From CAZSDW01 sp964605705 (GTDB lineage Bacteria; Fidelibacterota; UBA2242), in the NCBI GenBank assembly GCA_964605705.1, contig CAZSDW010000030.1, positions 1 through 39,804 of the forward strand: DNA of 39,804 nucleotides, read 5' to 3'. The translations under genes were made by a program, and so were the position numbers. Position 1 is the first letter of the stretch; each line of letters starts with the position of its first letter. The notes under the pieces are model-generated. The model saw only the letters and a list, made by a program, of their open reading frames with translations, was not told where the DNA came from and did not search any database. Shown piece by piece: positions 18,042 through 26,026 of this stretch.

Positions 18042-18120
18042 TCCAACGTTTCAATAGATTTATAAAATATTTCAGATAATATTCCGGTTGACATATTCAG
18101 GTCATATTCTTAACGTTGGA
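18042..18120 (+). promoter_or_regulatory. candidate promoter with flanking inverted repeat, upstream of the glycosidase gene
   Basis: TTGACA (18088-18093), 17 bases and TAACGT (18111-18116) form a candidate promoter with a weak -10. TCCAACGTT (18042-18050) and AACGTTGGA (18112-18120) are exact inverted copies, the second overlapping the -10, as in a repressor loop or paired operator. The leader to the start at 18180 would be about 57 bases. Confidence 0.4.
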
Positions 18121-18179
18121 TCAATAATGATTTGCCAAGAATCCGGCTGGAATGGGATAGGTTTGAAGGAGGGCTGTTT

Positions 18180-19790
18180 TTGGAAATGAGTAAACCAATA
18201 ATGATAATTCTGGCGATATCATTTTTTTTGAGCGTTATGAGCGGTGGATATGCACAGCAACTGGGTAAGTATTTTTCAAAAAAGAAATATATTCCGCAAC
18301 CGATTCCCACCTATGCTGAATTTAAAGGTCAACTGCCCAATCCTATCCTGAACGATGATCCGGGCTGGATAGAGATGTACTGGAAATGCTGGGAAATCGC
18401 ATTTCGTGGCTTTAAAAAACCAGTTCCGGGATCCCCGCTTGTATCGAATTGGCTGGATGAAGCCTTCAGTGAAAACATTTTTCAGTGGGATACCATCTTT
18501 ATGGTGATGTTTGCCCGCTATGGTCATGCTGTTTTTCCGGCGATCGAATCATTGGACAATTTTTACTGTCGGCAGCGTGAGAGCGGTTATATCGGGCGTG
18601 AGTATCGTGAAAAAGACGGTCAACTCATCCATTTTGATTTTGAAGGCGGTCTGTTTTCGGAAACCGGCTGGAAAAATACCATCAATCCGCCATTGTTCGC
18701 CTGGGCGGAGGTTGAATCGTATCGGATAACCGGTGACAAATCCCGCTTTGAATCGGTTTTGCCGGTGCTGGAGAAATATGCGGAGTGGCTGAACCGTGCT
18801 GGTGATCCCATGGCTGTTGATTGGGAGAGTAACGGTCGTATCTCCAAAGCCACCGATCACCAACTCTATTGGAATACGGCGTTGGGTAGTGGCATGGATA
18901 ATACACCGCGCCCGACTGAGACTGGAGCCGGTTGGGTAGAGATGTCTGCCCAAATGGTCATCATGTATAACAATCTTGCAATCATTTGTGATGAATTAAG
19001 TAAAAGCGATAAGGCAGAATTTTATCGGGGCGAAGCGAAAGCCATCAGTGAGCGCATCAACCGATGGTGCTGGAATGAAAAGGATGGTTTTTATTACGAT
19101 GTTTTGGCAAATGGTGATCAGTTCAGAAAGAAGACAATTGGAGGATTTTGGACGTTGTTAGCGGGTGTGGCATCCGAATCCCAGGCTGAAGTTCTGGTCT
19201 CTCACTTGAAGAATGAAAAAGAGTTCTGGCGGAAAATTGTATTTCCGGCTCTCTCCGCTGATGAAGAAGAGTATCACGATGATGGTGGTTACTGGCGGGG
19301 TGGCGTGTGGGCGCCGACCAATGTTATGGTCATAAAAGGTCTGGAACGATACGGCTATGAAGAGTTGGCTGCGGAAGCCACGGAAAAATATTTAGCGGGA
19401 ATGTATGCGGTTTTTAAAAAGACACAGACGGTATTTGAGAATTATGCCCCCGAATATTTTGAGCCCGGAAATCCTGCCAAAGCGGATTTCGTCGGTTGGA
19501 CAGGTTGCGGACCGATCCAGCTCTTGTTTGAAAATGTAATGGGATTACGTCCGGATGGTGTCAATAATACGTTGGTCTGGAAATTAAGGCGCACCGACCG
19601 GCATGGCGTGGAGCAACTAAAACTTGGAAAAAACACGGTATCATTGATATGTGAAAAGCGTGAACGTACAAATTCAGCAGCCCGGATTTCTGTTGAATGC
19701 GATCTGCCTTTTGCGCTCAAGGTTGTTCACCCTTCAGGAGAAAAGTTGTATCAATTCACCAGCGGTAAACACTTTATAGAAATAAAGTGA
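18180..19790 (+). CDS. secreted glycoside hydrolase, (alpha/alpha)6 barrel, GH63/GH37-like
   Basis: This 536-residue protein has a signal peptide (MEMSKPIMIILAISFFLSVM, cleavage after a GGYA) and an (alpha/alpha)6-barrel glycosidase domain of the trehalase/mannosylglycerate hydrolase group. Telling segments are FQWDTIFMVMFARYGH near the N-terminus, DDGGYWRGGVWAPTNVMVI, FENYAPEYFEPGNPA and VGWTGCGPIQLLFENVMG. Clan GH-G enzymes use an Asp and a Glu with inversion; the WDT aspartate and FENYAPEY glutamate are candidates. A short beta-rich tail ends the protein. The start is TTG at 18180, six bases after AAGGAGGG (18166-18173); an ATG at 18186 would be 12 bases away, and the upstream TTG at 18132 has no site. 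Substrate is unknown. It heads a run with a hydrolase, ATPase and sulfatase. Confidence 0.82.
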   Translation: MEMSKPIMIILAISFFLSVMSGGYAQQLGKYFSKKKYIPQPIPTYAEFKGQLPNPILNDDPGWIEMYWKCWEIAFRGFKKPVPGSPLVSNWLDEAFSENIFQWDTIFMVMFARYGHAVFPAIESLDNFYCRQRESGYIGREYREKDGQLIHFDFEGGLFSETGWKNTINPPLFAWAEVESYRITGDKSRFESVLPVLEKYAEWLNRAGDPMAVDWESNGRISKATDHQLYWNTALGSGMDNTPRPTETGAGWVEMSAQMVIMYNNLAIICDELSKSDKAEFYRGEAKAISERINRWCWNEKDGFYYDVLANGDQFRKKTIGGFWTLLAGVASESQAEVLVSHLKNEKEFWRKIVFPALSADEEEYHDDGGYWRGGVWAPTNVMVIKGLERYGYEELAAEATEKYLAGMYAVFKKTQTVFENYAPEYFEPGNPAKADFVGWTGCGPIQLLFENVMGLRPDGVNNTLVWKLRRTDRHGVEQLKLGKNTVSLICEKRERTNSAARISVECDLPFALKVVHPSGEKLYQFTSGKHFIEIK

Positions 19791-19814
19791 CCGGGATCGA
19801 AAAGGAATCAAAGT

Positions 19815-20786
19815 ATGAGAGAAAAAACAGCAGGTAGGTATTTCATATTGTTCGGACTATGTCTGGTCCTTTTCTGGTCGTCCGCCTGCCAGAAAATGAG
19901 GACACACTCTGCGAAGAATATTCAGCTAATTAATGGACAATTCACCGCCGAAATCAATCATCTTAAATTATGGTACAAGGTTGCCGGTCAGGGACCGGTC
20001 TGTATTCTCTCGACGCCGGGTTGGGGTCCGAGCAGCGAGCTCTATTTTCTGAAATTAAGTCAGCTGGAAGATATGTTCACCATGGTGTATTTGGATAGTC
20101 GCGGTTCGGGTCGTTCCGAGCGTCCTGAATTGCATGAATATTCGATGAGCAACTTTGCGGCGGATATCGAAGGATTAAGAAATCATTTAGAAGTAGAAAA
20201 AATATGGCTGATTGGGCATTCCGATGGGGGTCCAATGGTGCTGACTTATACTCACAAATATCCTGATCGGGTGAAGGGGCTGATCCTGGTGGATGCTCCT
20301 GTCGGGGATACTTCAAAGAACGAAGAAAGAGCCAGACGAATGCAATTAAGAAAGGGAGAACCATGGTTTGATGCTGCCATGAAACAATGGGGGCAAATGC
20401 CGCAAACGCAGGAGGAATTCGATCTATATATAAAAGGAATATTGCCATTCTTTTTTTCTTCGATGGAGAATCTTGAAAAGAACAAAGCTGTGTTTAACCA
20501 GACAAGTTTATCCTTTCATGCCACTCAGGGACGAGGGCAATCAGTAGATTCATTGGGTGATATTATGGACTGGTTGCCGGAATTGGTTCAACCGGTTTTA
20601 ATTATTGTGGGCAACGATGATTTCATTTGTACACCGTCGGGTGCGCAGATTCTACATACTGAATTACCCCACTCAGAGCTATTGGTCATTGAGGATGCGG
20701 GTCATTTTCCATGGTTAGAACAACCGGAACAGTTTTTTGGAGGCATTAGAATATTCTTAACGAAGCTTGGCTATCCGGTAAAATAG
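19815..20786 (+). CDS. lipoprotein alpha/beta hydrolase (proline iminopeptidase-like)
   Basis: This 323-residue protein begins with a lipoprotein signal ending in WSSAC (Cys25). The alpha/beta hydrolase domain has the oxyanion segment STPGWGPSSELYF, the nucleophile elbow GHSDGGP (Ser136), an acid in VGNDDFICTP (Asp269) and the histidine in EDAGHFPWLEQP (His297). The pattern is that of proline iminopeptidases and related ester or amide hydrolases; the actual substrate cannot be inferred. It would act in the periplasm or on the outer membrane. It starts 24 bases after the glycosidase gene, with AAGGA upstream, and is probably in the same operon. Confidence 0.85.
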   Translation: MREKTAGRYFILFGLCLVLFWSSACQKMRTHSAKNIQLINGQFTAEINHLKLWYKVAGQGPVCILSTPGWGPSSELYFLKLSQLEDMFTMVYLDSRGSGRSERPELHEYSMSNFAADIEGLRNHLEVEKIWLIGHSDGGPMVLTYTHKYPDRVKGLILVDAPVGDTSKNEERARRMQLRKGEPWFDAAMKQWGQMPQTQEEFDLYIKGILPFFFSSMENLEKNKAVFNQTSLSFHATQGRGQSVDSLGDIMDWLPELVQPVLIIVGNDDFICTPSGAQILHTELPHSELLVIEDAGHFPWLEQPEQFFGGIRIFLTKLGYPVK

Positions 20787-20824
20787 CGTAAGGTTACTTT
20801 TTCGATTTATAAAAAGGAAGCAGA

Positions 20825-21529
20825 ATGACCAATCATATTAAATGTCTGACATTGCTGCACGAGAAATTTCCGACAGATATTCAATATCCATTTAGCTTGC
20901 CGGTTCTCAGACAGACCCGAAGCCTTGTTTTCAATTCACCTGTAACACTTTTCGTAGGCGAAAACGGCACAGGTAAATCCACCCTCCTTGAAGCGCTGGC
21001 AAATGCCTGCGATATTCACATCTGGAACATGCCAGCAGGAGCCCGTTGTCAGGTTAATTTCTATGAAAAGCAATTGTATAAATGTCTCAAAATCGGATGG
21101 TCAAACGGGCATGTTCCCGGGGCATTCTTTGGATCGGAAATATTCAGAGATTTTACGAATATTTTAGATGAATTGGCGGTTTCGGACCCGGGACAGTTGA
21201 AATACTTTGGCGGTAAGTCATTAGTGACTCAATCACACGGTCAATCCATGATGTCCTATTTTCGGGCGCGATACAGGATAAGGGGAGTTTACCTGCTGGA
21301 TGAACCTGAGACCGCCCTTTCTCCACGAAGCCAGCTGGAGCTGCTTGAGATTATTAGAGAAAACAGCGGGGCGGGACATGCCCAGTTTATTATTGCGACG
21401 CACTCTCCGATTCTGCTCGCCTGTACCGGAGCCACAATCTTCAGCTTTGATTATATGCCGATTCAAACCATTTCATACGAAGAGACCGAACATTATAAAG
21501 TATATAAGAAATTTCTGACGAGCCGTTAA
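20825..21529 (+). CDS. small AAA/ABC-type ATPase (COG3910-like)
   Basis: This 234-residue soluble ATPase has Walker A GENGTGKS (45-52), an SHGQS signature-like segment, Walker B VYLLDEPET (Asp159, Glu160) and the H-loop THSP (His193). It lacks membrane segments and a transporter partner, as is normal for this widespread group of stand-alone ABC-like ATPases related to OLD and RecF. Its role is unknown; toxin-antitoxin or phage-defence roles are known for some distant relatives, but there is no nuclease neighbour here. It starts 38 bases after the hydrolase gene. Confidence 0.85.
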   Translation: MTNHIKCLTLLHEKFPTDIQYPFSLPVLRQTRSLVFNSPVTLFVGENGTGKSTLLEALANACDIHIWNMPAGARCQVNFYEKQLYKCLKIGWSNGHVPGAFFGSEIFRDFTNILDELAVSDPGQLKYFGGKSLVTQSHGQSMMSYFRARYRIRGVYLLDEPETALSPRSQLELLEIIRENSGAGHAQFIIATHSPILLACTGATIFSFDYMPIQTISYEETEHYKVYKKFLTSR

Positions 21530-21611
21530 ATTCATTAATTAAAATTAATTTTTAAGGATTAGAATCAGGATAAAATACAGACTTTTTTAAAAATTAGAGG
21601 TGGTTCAAAAT

Positions 21612-23012
21612 ATGGCATCCAAACAGACACGCAGGGATTTTTTAAAGACAGTTGCTCTCTCTTCGATAGCATACACACTTTCCTGTACCAATAAATTCAA
21701 ATTTTCAAAACAGCCGAATTTTGTTCTGATATTTCTTGATGATTCGGGGTGGGCGGATTTTAAACCGTTTGGTGATACTGATTATCCAACTCCAAATGTA
21801 TTACAGCTGGCTCAGGAAGGCTGCAGTTTTCAAAACTTTTATGTGCCCCAGGCAATCTGTTCAGCATCCCGGGCGTCTCTATTGACCGGCTGCTATCCCG
21901 GTCGAACGGGAGTTTTTGGCGCCCATGCGCCCCGGGAAAAAGGGCTGGATCCGAAATTCGCAACCATTGCTGAATTACTAAAAGCGGAGGGATATAAAAC
22001 AGGCGTATTTGGGAAATGGCATGTTGGTGATCAGCCCGAAACCCGCCCGCCCGCCAGGGGATTTGATGAATCCTGTGGATTGATGTACTCCAATGACATG
22101 TGGGAATTTCATCCGGAAAATCCGGACTACTGGGGACAATGGTCTCTGCAATACTGGGAAAACGGCGAAGTTGCCATTGAACGGATTACCGAAAAAGAAC
22201 AGCCGATGCTGACAACCTGGTACACCGAACATGCTGTCGATTTTATCAATCGAAATAAAAATATCCCGTTCTTCCTGTATATACCGCACTCCATGCCCCA
22301 CGTGCCGCTCTTTTGCAGTAATAAATTCAAAGGGAAATCCGGGAAAGGTTTGTACGCAGATGTGATGATGGAGTTAGATTGGTCGGTGGGTGAAATCAAT
22401 AAAGCCCTGAAGAAAAATGGACTGGAAGATGATACCGTTGTGATTTTTACGTCGGATAACGGTCCCTGGATCAGTTATGGCAACCACGCCGGAAAAACTC
22501 CCTTCAGGGAAGCCAAAGCTACCGCATTTGACGGCGGAACCCGGTCTGCCTGTATTATAAAATATCCTGACCGGATTAAACCGGACAGCTTTTCTGATAA
22601 AGCCTTTTGTTCGATTGATTTACTGCCCACGATCTGTTATCTTGCCGGCGCACAGCTGCCGGGTAATGATATTGACGGCGAAAATCTTTGGAATATTATT
22701 GTCGGCAAAGCCGGCGCCGAAAATCCTCATGACTATTATGCTTTTTCCACGAATGCTAATTTTGAGAGTGTCATCAGCAGTGATGGACATTGGAAATTGC
22801 ACCTGCCGCATCAATATTCCACATTGCTAGAAGCAGGCAGGGATGGGATGCCTGGTAAATATCGAAAAGTTATTATTGAATTATCATTGTTTGATATGGA
22901 AAATGATCCCTATGAAACCGTGAACGTCATCGACAAATACCCGGAAGTCGCCGCAAAATTACAGCAATTTGCGGAATACCATAAAAATAAGTTTTACGGT
23001 AAAAAGGGATAA
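21612..23012 (+). CDS. sulfatase (formylglycine-type), Tat-exported
   Basis: This 466-residue enzyme belongs to the alkaline phosphatase/sulfatase superfamily. Asp43-Asp44 (FLDDSGWAD) are metal ligands, Cys83 in CSASRASLLTG is the residue converted to formylglycine, and TSDNGPW supplies the second Asp-Asn pair. The Cys-x-Ala-x-Arg form differs from the usual Cys-x-Pro-x-Arg but is a common bacterial variant. The N-terminus has TRRDFLK followed by a short hydrophobic run ending LSC, so it may be both Tat-exported and lipid-anchored at Cys25. It would remove sulfate esters from glycans or phenols. The start is the ATG at 21612, eight bases after AGAGGTGG; the GTG at 21600 is part of that site. 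No sulfatase-maturing enzyme is in the window. Confidence 0.9.
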   Translation: MASKQTRRDFLKTVALSSIAYTLSCTNKFKFSKQPNFVLIFLDDSGWADFKPFGDTDYPTPNVLQLAQEGCSFQNFYVPQAICSASRASLLTGCYPGRTGVFGAHAPREKGLDPKFATIAELLKAEGYKTGVFGKWHVGDQPETRPPARGFDESCGLMYSNDMWEFHPENPDYWGQWSLQYWENGEVAIERITEKEQPMLTTWYTEHAVDFINRNKNIPFFLYIPHSMPHVPLFCSNKFKGKSGKGLYADVMMELDWSVGEINKALKKNGLEDDTVVIFTSDNGPWISYGNHAGKTPFREAKATAFDGGTRSACIIKYPDRIKPDSFSDKAFCSIDLLPTICYLAGAQLPGNDIDGENLWNIIVGKAGAENPHDYYAFSTNANFESVISSDGHWKLHLPHQYSTLLEAGRDGMPGKYRKVIIELSLFDMENDPYETVNVIDKYPEVAAKLQQFAEYHKNKFYGKKG

Positions 23013-23080
23013 ATAATGATCTACTTGTCGTAATATTAAGCATTGCAATAAGGAAATGCTCCCGAAAATTTGGGAATACT

Positions 23081-23114
23081 AACCTTCCAAAGGTTTTAAA
23101 CCTTCAGAAGGTTT
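23081..23114. repeat. AACCTTC palindrome element, copy 1
   Basis: Two short hairpins follow one another: AACCTTCCAAAGGTT (23081-23095) and the near-perfect palindrome AAACCTTCAGAAGGTTT (23098-23114, 8-base arms). The second shares ACCTTCAGAAGGTTT with the terminator at 38981-39019. They lie downstream of the sulfatase gene. Confidence 0.7.
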
Positions 23115-23139
23115 CACTCTCCTTGATAAAGAGCAAAGT

Positions 23140-23168
23140 AAAAAGCCCCCGAAAATCGAGGGCTTTTT
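23140..23168. terminator. bidirectional terminator between sulfatase and pepF
   Basis: AAAAAGCCC (23140-23148) pairs exactly with GGGCTTTTT (23160-23168), with two further pairs inside the loop. A and T tracts on opposite sides suit the two convergent genes. Confidence 0.85.
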
Positions 23169-23201
23169 CATGAAATAATATCAGATTATTTTATGATTAT
23201 C

Positions 23202-25085
23202 TCAGATTCCTTTTTTGGCGAGAATTGTCTCGATCTCGTCCATTGCCCAAGCCATCATCTTCATTGTTTTATCAAACGGAACCGAGCCGGTCATATCGAC
23301 GCCCGCATCTTTCAATAATTCGATCGGGTACTTGGATCCGCCGGCAGACAGAAAGGTAATGTATTTTTCAACAGCGCCCGGTTCGTTGTTCAGAATTCCT
23401 TCAGCCAGTGCCGTGGAAGCCGTAAAAGAGGTCGAGTATTGATAGACATAGTAATTGTAATAAAAATGGGGGATGTATGCCCATTCTACATTGATATAAT
23501 CCGGTACAATACAGACACCCTTATCATGTCCGTAATATGCCCGGACGATTTCCTTGTAGAGTTCGGTCATGGAATCACCCGTAATCTGCTCACCTTTTTC
23601 TGCCATTTCGTGCATCCGTAATTCAAATTCGGCAAACTGGGTTTGACGGAAGAGGGTACCCTTGACATTGTCCAGGTATTCCATGAGCAGAGCTAATTTT
23701 AAATCATCGTCGGTTGTATTGTTGTAAACGTTATTGAACAGCAGGACCTCATTCAGTGTCGAGGCAACCTCTGCGACGAAAATCGGATACATGGCAGTCT
23801 GATAAGGCTGAGCTTGATTGGATAGATAACTCTGCATGGTATGACCCAGTTCATGGGCTAATGTCGATACATCGTTCCACATATCGTTATAATTCAACAG
23901 GATATAAGGGTGTACATCATAAGCGCTGCCGGAAGAGTAAGCCCCGGAACGCTTTCCGGGTGTGGGATAGACATCGATCCAGCGATTGTCGAATCCCTCT
24001 TTAATGACATTTACATAATTGTCCCCGAGCGGTTTCAATGAGCTGAGGATCAGTTCCCTGGCTTCTTCGTATTTGTATTCCGTATCGACACCTTTAACTG
24101 CCGGTGCATAGAGATCATAATAATAGAGCGTATCCAGTCCCATCATCCGGCGCTTGATATCGAGGTAACGATGAAAATATTCCAGATTTTTATTTACATT
24201 TACAATGAGGGAGTGATAGACATCAGTCGGGATATTATTAGCATCCAGGGCGCGTTCGAGAGTACTGTTATAATGGCGGACGTTTGTGTAAAAAATGTGA
24301 GATTTGACATTGCCGTCCATCTGGGTACCGATAGTCCGCAGAAAATCATTAAATTTTCCAAAGAATGCTTCGAAGACAATCTTGCGATCTTCCCGGTTAT
24401 CTGTTGCCCGATAGCGACCAAAACCAGCCTGATCAACCAACACTTCTTTGCCATTTGTCAATGTGACAGTCGGATAGGGCATATCCGCATTTTTAAATAT
24501 TCCATAAATCGCTCCGGCTACTTCACTGATTAAGCCTGCCTCAGCCACGATCTTTTCCTCTTTTTCACTCAACATATGTTCTTTGCTTCGGAGGAGATCG
24601 TAGAGGTAAAATTTATAGACATCGAGTTTTGGCTCTTTTTCCAGGAACTTGTCGATCTTCTTTTTATTCATGGTCAAAATTTCAGGATCGATAAACGAGG
24701 CTTTGGAACCGTACTGGGTGAACAACTGACCAATTTCCTGCCGCATTGCCAGGTATTTGGAATCACGGGTATCCAGATCGGATTTTTTACTGGCGTAAGA
24801 AGAAAGCCGGATCATTTCTTTATAAATTGCATAGTGATAATCAAGCCCCTCCAGCATTATTGTTGGTGATTTGGTCAACTGCCCCTTGTACTTTAAAATC
24901 CCGTCGAATTTTTGAACTGTCTCATCCTTGGCTTTCTGATAAGCGTCTTCAGAAGGATATAGGTCAGTCAGGTCCCATTTGTACTGGTCGTCGATTTCTG
25001 CCCGATCACGAGTCTGAGACAGTACCTGGTTGCTTAAGAAATTAATAGCTATAAGCACCATAAGTAAGCCACCTAGTTTTTTCAT
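23202..25085 (-). CDS. pepF: oligoendopeptidase F (M3 family), exported
   Basis: This 627-residue peptidase has the M3 motif AHELGHTMQSY with His411 and His415, and the third zinc ligand Glu439 in FVAEVASTLNE, the PepF spacing. Length and the N-terminal helical lid fit PepF. Unlike classical cytoplasmic PepF it starts with a signal peptide (MKKLGGLLMVLIAINFLSNQVLSQ), so it probably cleaves oligopeptides in the periplasm. GAGGA precedes the ATG. It is transcribed alone on the minus strand, and its upstream region contains an AT-rich near-palindrome similar to one before the AbgT-type gene. Confidence 0.92.
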   Translation of the reverse strand: MKKLGGLLMVLIAINFLSNQVLSQTRDRAEIDDQYKWDLTDLYPSEDAYQKAKDETVQKFDGILKYKGQLTKSPTIMLEGLDYHYAIYKEMIRLSSYASKKSDLDTRDSKYLAMRQEIGQLFTQYGSKASFIDPEILTMNKKKIDKFLEKEPKLDVYKFYLYDLLRSKEHMLSEKEEKIVAEAGLISEVAGAIYGIFKNADMPYPTVTLTNGKEVLVDQAGFGRYRATDNREDRKIVFEAFFGKFNDFLRTIGTQMDGNVKSHIFYTNVRHYNSTLERALDANNIPTDVYHSLIVNVNKNLEYFHRYLDIKRRMMGLDTLYYYDLYAPAVKGVDTEYKYEEARELILSSLKPLGDNYVNVIKEGFDNRWIDVYPTPGKRSGAYSSGSAYDVHPYILLNYNDMWNDVSTLAHELGHTMQSYLSNQAQPYQTAMYPIFVAEVASTLNEVLLFNNVYNNTTDDDLKLALLMEYLDNVKGTLFRQTQFAEFELRMHEMAEKGEQITGDSMTELYKEIVRAYYGHDKGVCIVPDYINVEWAYIPHFYYNYYVYQYSTSFTASTALAEGILNNEPGAVEKYITFLSAGGSKYPIELLKDAGVDMTGSVPFDKTMKMMAWAMDEIETILAKKGI

Positions 25086-25185
25086 AATGTCCTCGCTTAA
25101 TAAAGTTAATTATCAATTATTTCCCTACTTGTATTGAGTTGGGCTCAGTACTTTTGTTACATATTTTATTCACAGGCTAAATATA

Positions 25186-25204
25186 ACTTAAATAATTAAT
25201 GTAA
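25186..25204. promoter_or_regulatory. operator-like site upstream of pepF
   Basis: The 19-base site starting ACTTAAATAATT matches 17 of 19 bases with the site at 25974, upstream of the AbgT-type gene. It is about 100 bases upstream of the pepF start. AT-rich, so chance similarity is possible. Confidence 0.3.
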
Positions 25205-25341
25205 AGCAACAAATCTGTAAGAGAGGATGAGAAAAGTTTTACCCGGAAACGCCTGGAAAAAATACCCGAATAATCAATAATTCTGCTGTGGAAATTCACC
25301 TGTTCCGGTTGTAAATTCAGCCTAAATCAAGGAGTAGGGAT

Positions 25342-25848
25342 TTGGAAAAAGTTACGAAGCGGCAGGATTATATCAGTTGGGATGAATATTTCATGGGTGT
25401 TGCTTTGCTATCAGCTCAGCGCAGTAAGGATCCCAATACGCAGGTTGGCGCCTGTATCGTCGGGAAGGATAAAAAAATTATCGGAGTCGGGTATAACGGT
25501 TTTCCGACCGGGTGTTCCGATGAAGAACTGCCCTGGAACCGGGATGGTTCCTATCTCGATACCAAGTACCCGTTTATCTGTCACGCTGAATTAAACGCAA
25601 TTCTGAACAGTATTTCACGGAATTTGAAGGGAGCGGTTATCTATGTGGCACTTTTTCCCTGTAATGAATGTGCCAAAGCGATTATTCAATCCGGGATAAC
25701 CGAGGTTGTCTATTTTTCCGATAAATATAAAGATACCGATCCGGTTAAAGCGTCGAGGATAATGTTCAAGCAATCCGGAATAAAGATCAGGAAGATGGAA
25801 ACCCAACGAAAATCTCTGCAAATCCTTTTTGATGAAACAATTATATAA
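25342..25848 (+). CDS. dCMP deaminase
   Basis: This 168-residue zinc deaminase has His81-Ala-Glu83 (CHAELNAIL) and PCNEC (Cys107, Cys110) for zinc binding and proton transfer, with the NTQVGACIV and GYNGFPTGC segments typical of deoxycytidylate deaminases. It converts dCMP to dUMP for dTMP synthesis. The start is TTG at 25342, seven bases after AAGGAG (25329-25334). The gene stands alone between pepF (divergent) and the AbgT-type gene. The 256-base gap 25086-25341 must carry the divergent promoters; apart from the operator-like site I see no structured RNA in it. Confidence 0.93.
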   Translation: MEKVTKRQDYISWDEYFMGVALLSAQRSKDPNTQVGACIVGKDKKIIGVGYNGFPTGCSDEELPWNRDGSYLDTKYPFICHAELNAILNSISRNLKGAVIYVALFPCNECAKAIIQSGITEVVYFSDKYKDTDPVKASRIMFKQSGIKIRKMETQRKSLQILFDETII

Positions 25849-25970
25849 ATTGTCGTTATTAAAATTAAAATCTGTGTGATTTAGCCATTTTTAGATCTGC
25901 CTGACTTTGGGCAAATAATCCGAGGAAATGTTTTTATTTTTGGGATATGTTTTGTATCATACGCAAGGCT

Positions 25971-25990
25971 TTGACTTAAATAATTTAAGT
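25971..25990 (+). promoter_or_regulatory. palindromic operator overlapping a -35-like hexamer
   Basis: ACTTAAAT (25974-25981) and ATTTAAGT (25983-25990) are exact inverted repeats around one base. They overlap TTGACT (25971-25976), a possible -35, though no convincing -10 follows at 16-18 bases. The site lies 37 bases before the AbgT-type gene. Confidence 0.4.
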
Positions 25991-26026
25991 AATTGAAATC
26001 GTCATTAGAGTCGGGAGTTTTTAATA

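Noticed and set aside
18549..18953. 134-codon minus-strand frame
   Set aside because: Antisense to the glycosidase gene, with no signal or motif.
20825..21529. Defence-system ATPase (OLD/retron-like)
   Set aside because: The ATPase is a common stand-alone type and no nuclease, reverse transcriptase, toxin or transposase lies next to it.
21855..21872. Inactive sulfatase because the motif is not Cys-x-Pro-x-Arg
   Set aside because: Cys-Ser-Ala-Ser-Arg keeps the cysteine and arginine needed for conversion and is a known bacterial variant; the metal ligands are intact.
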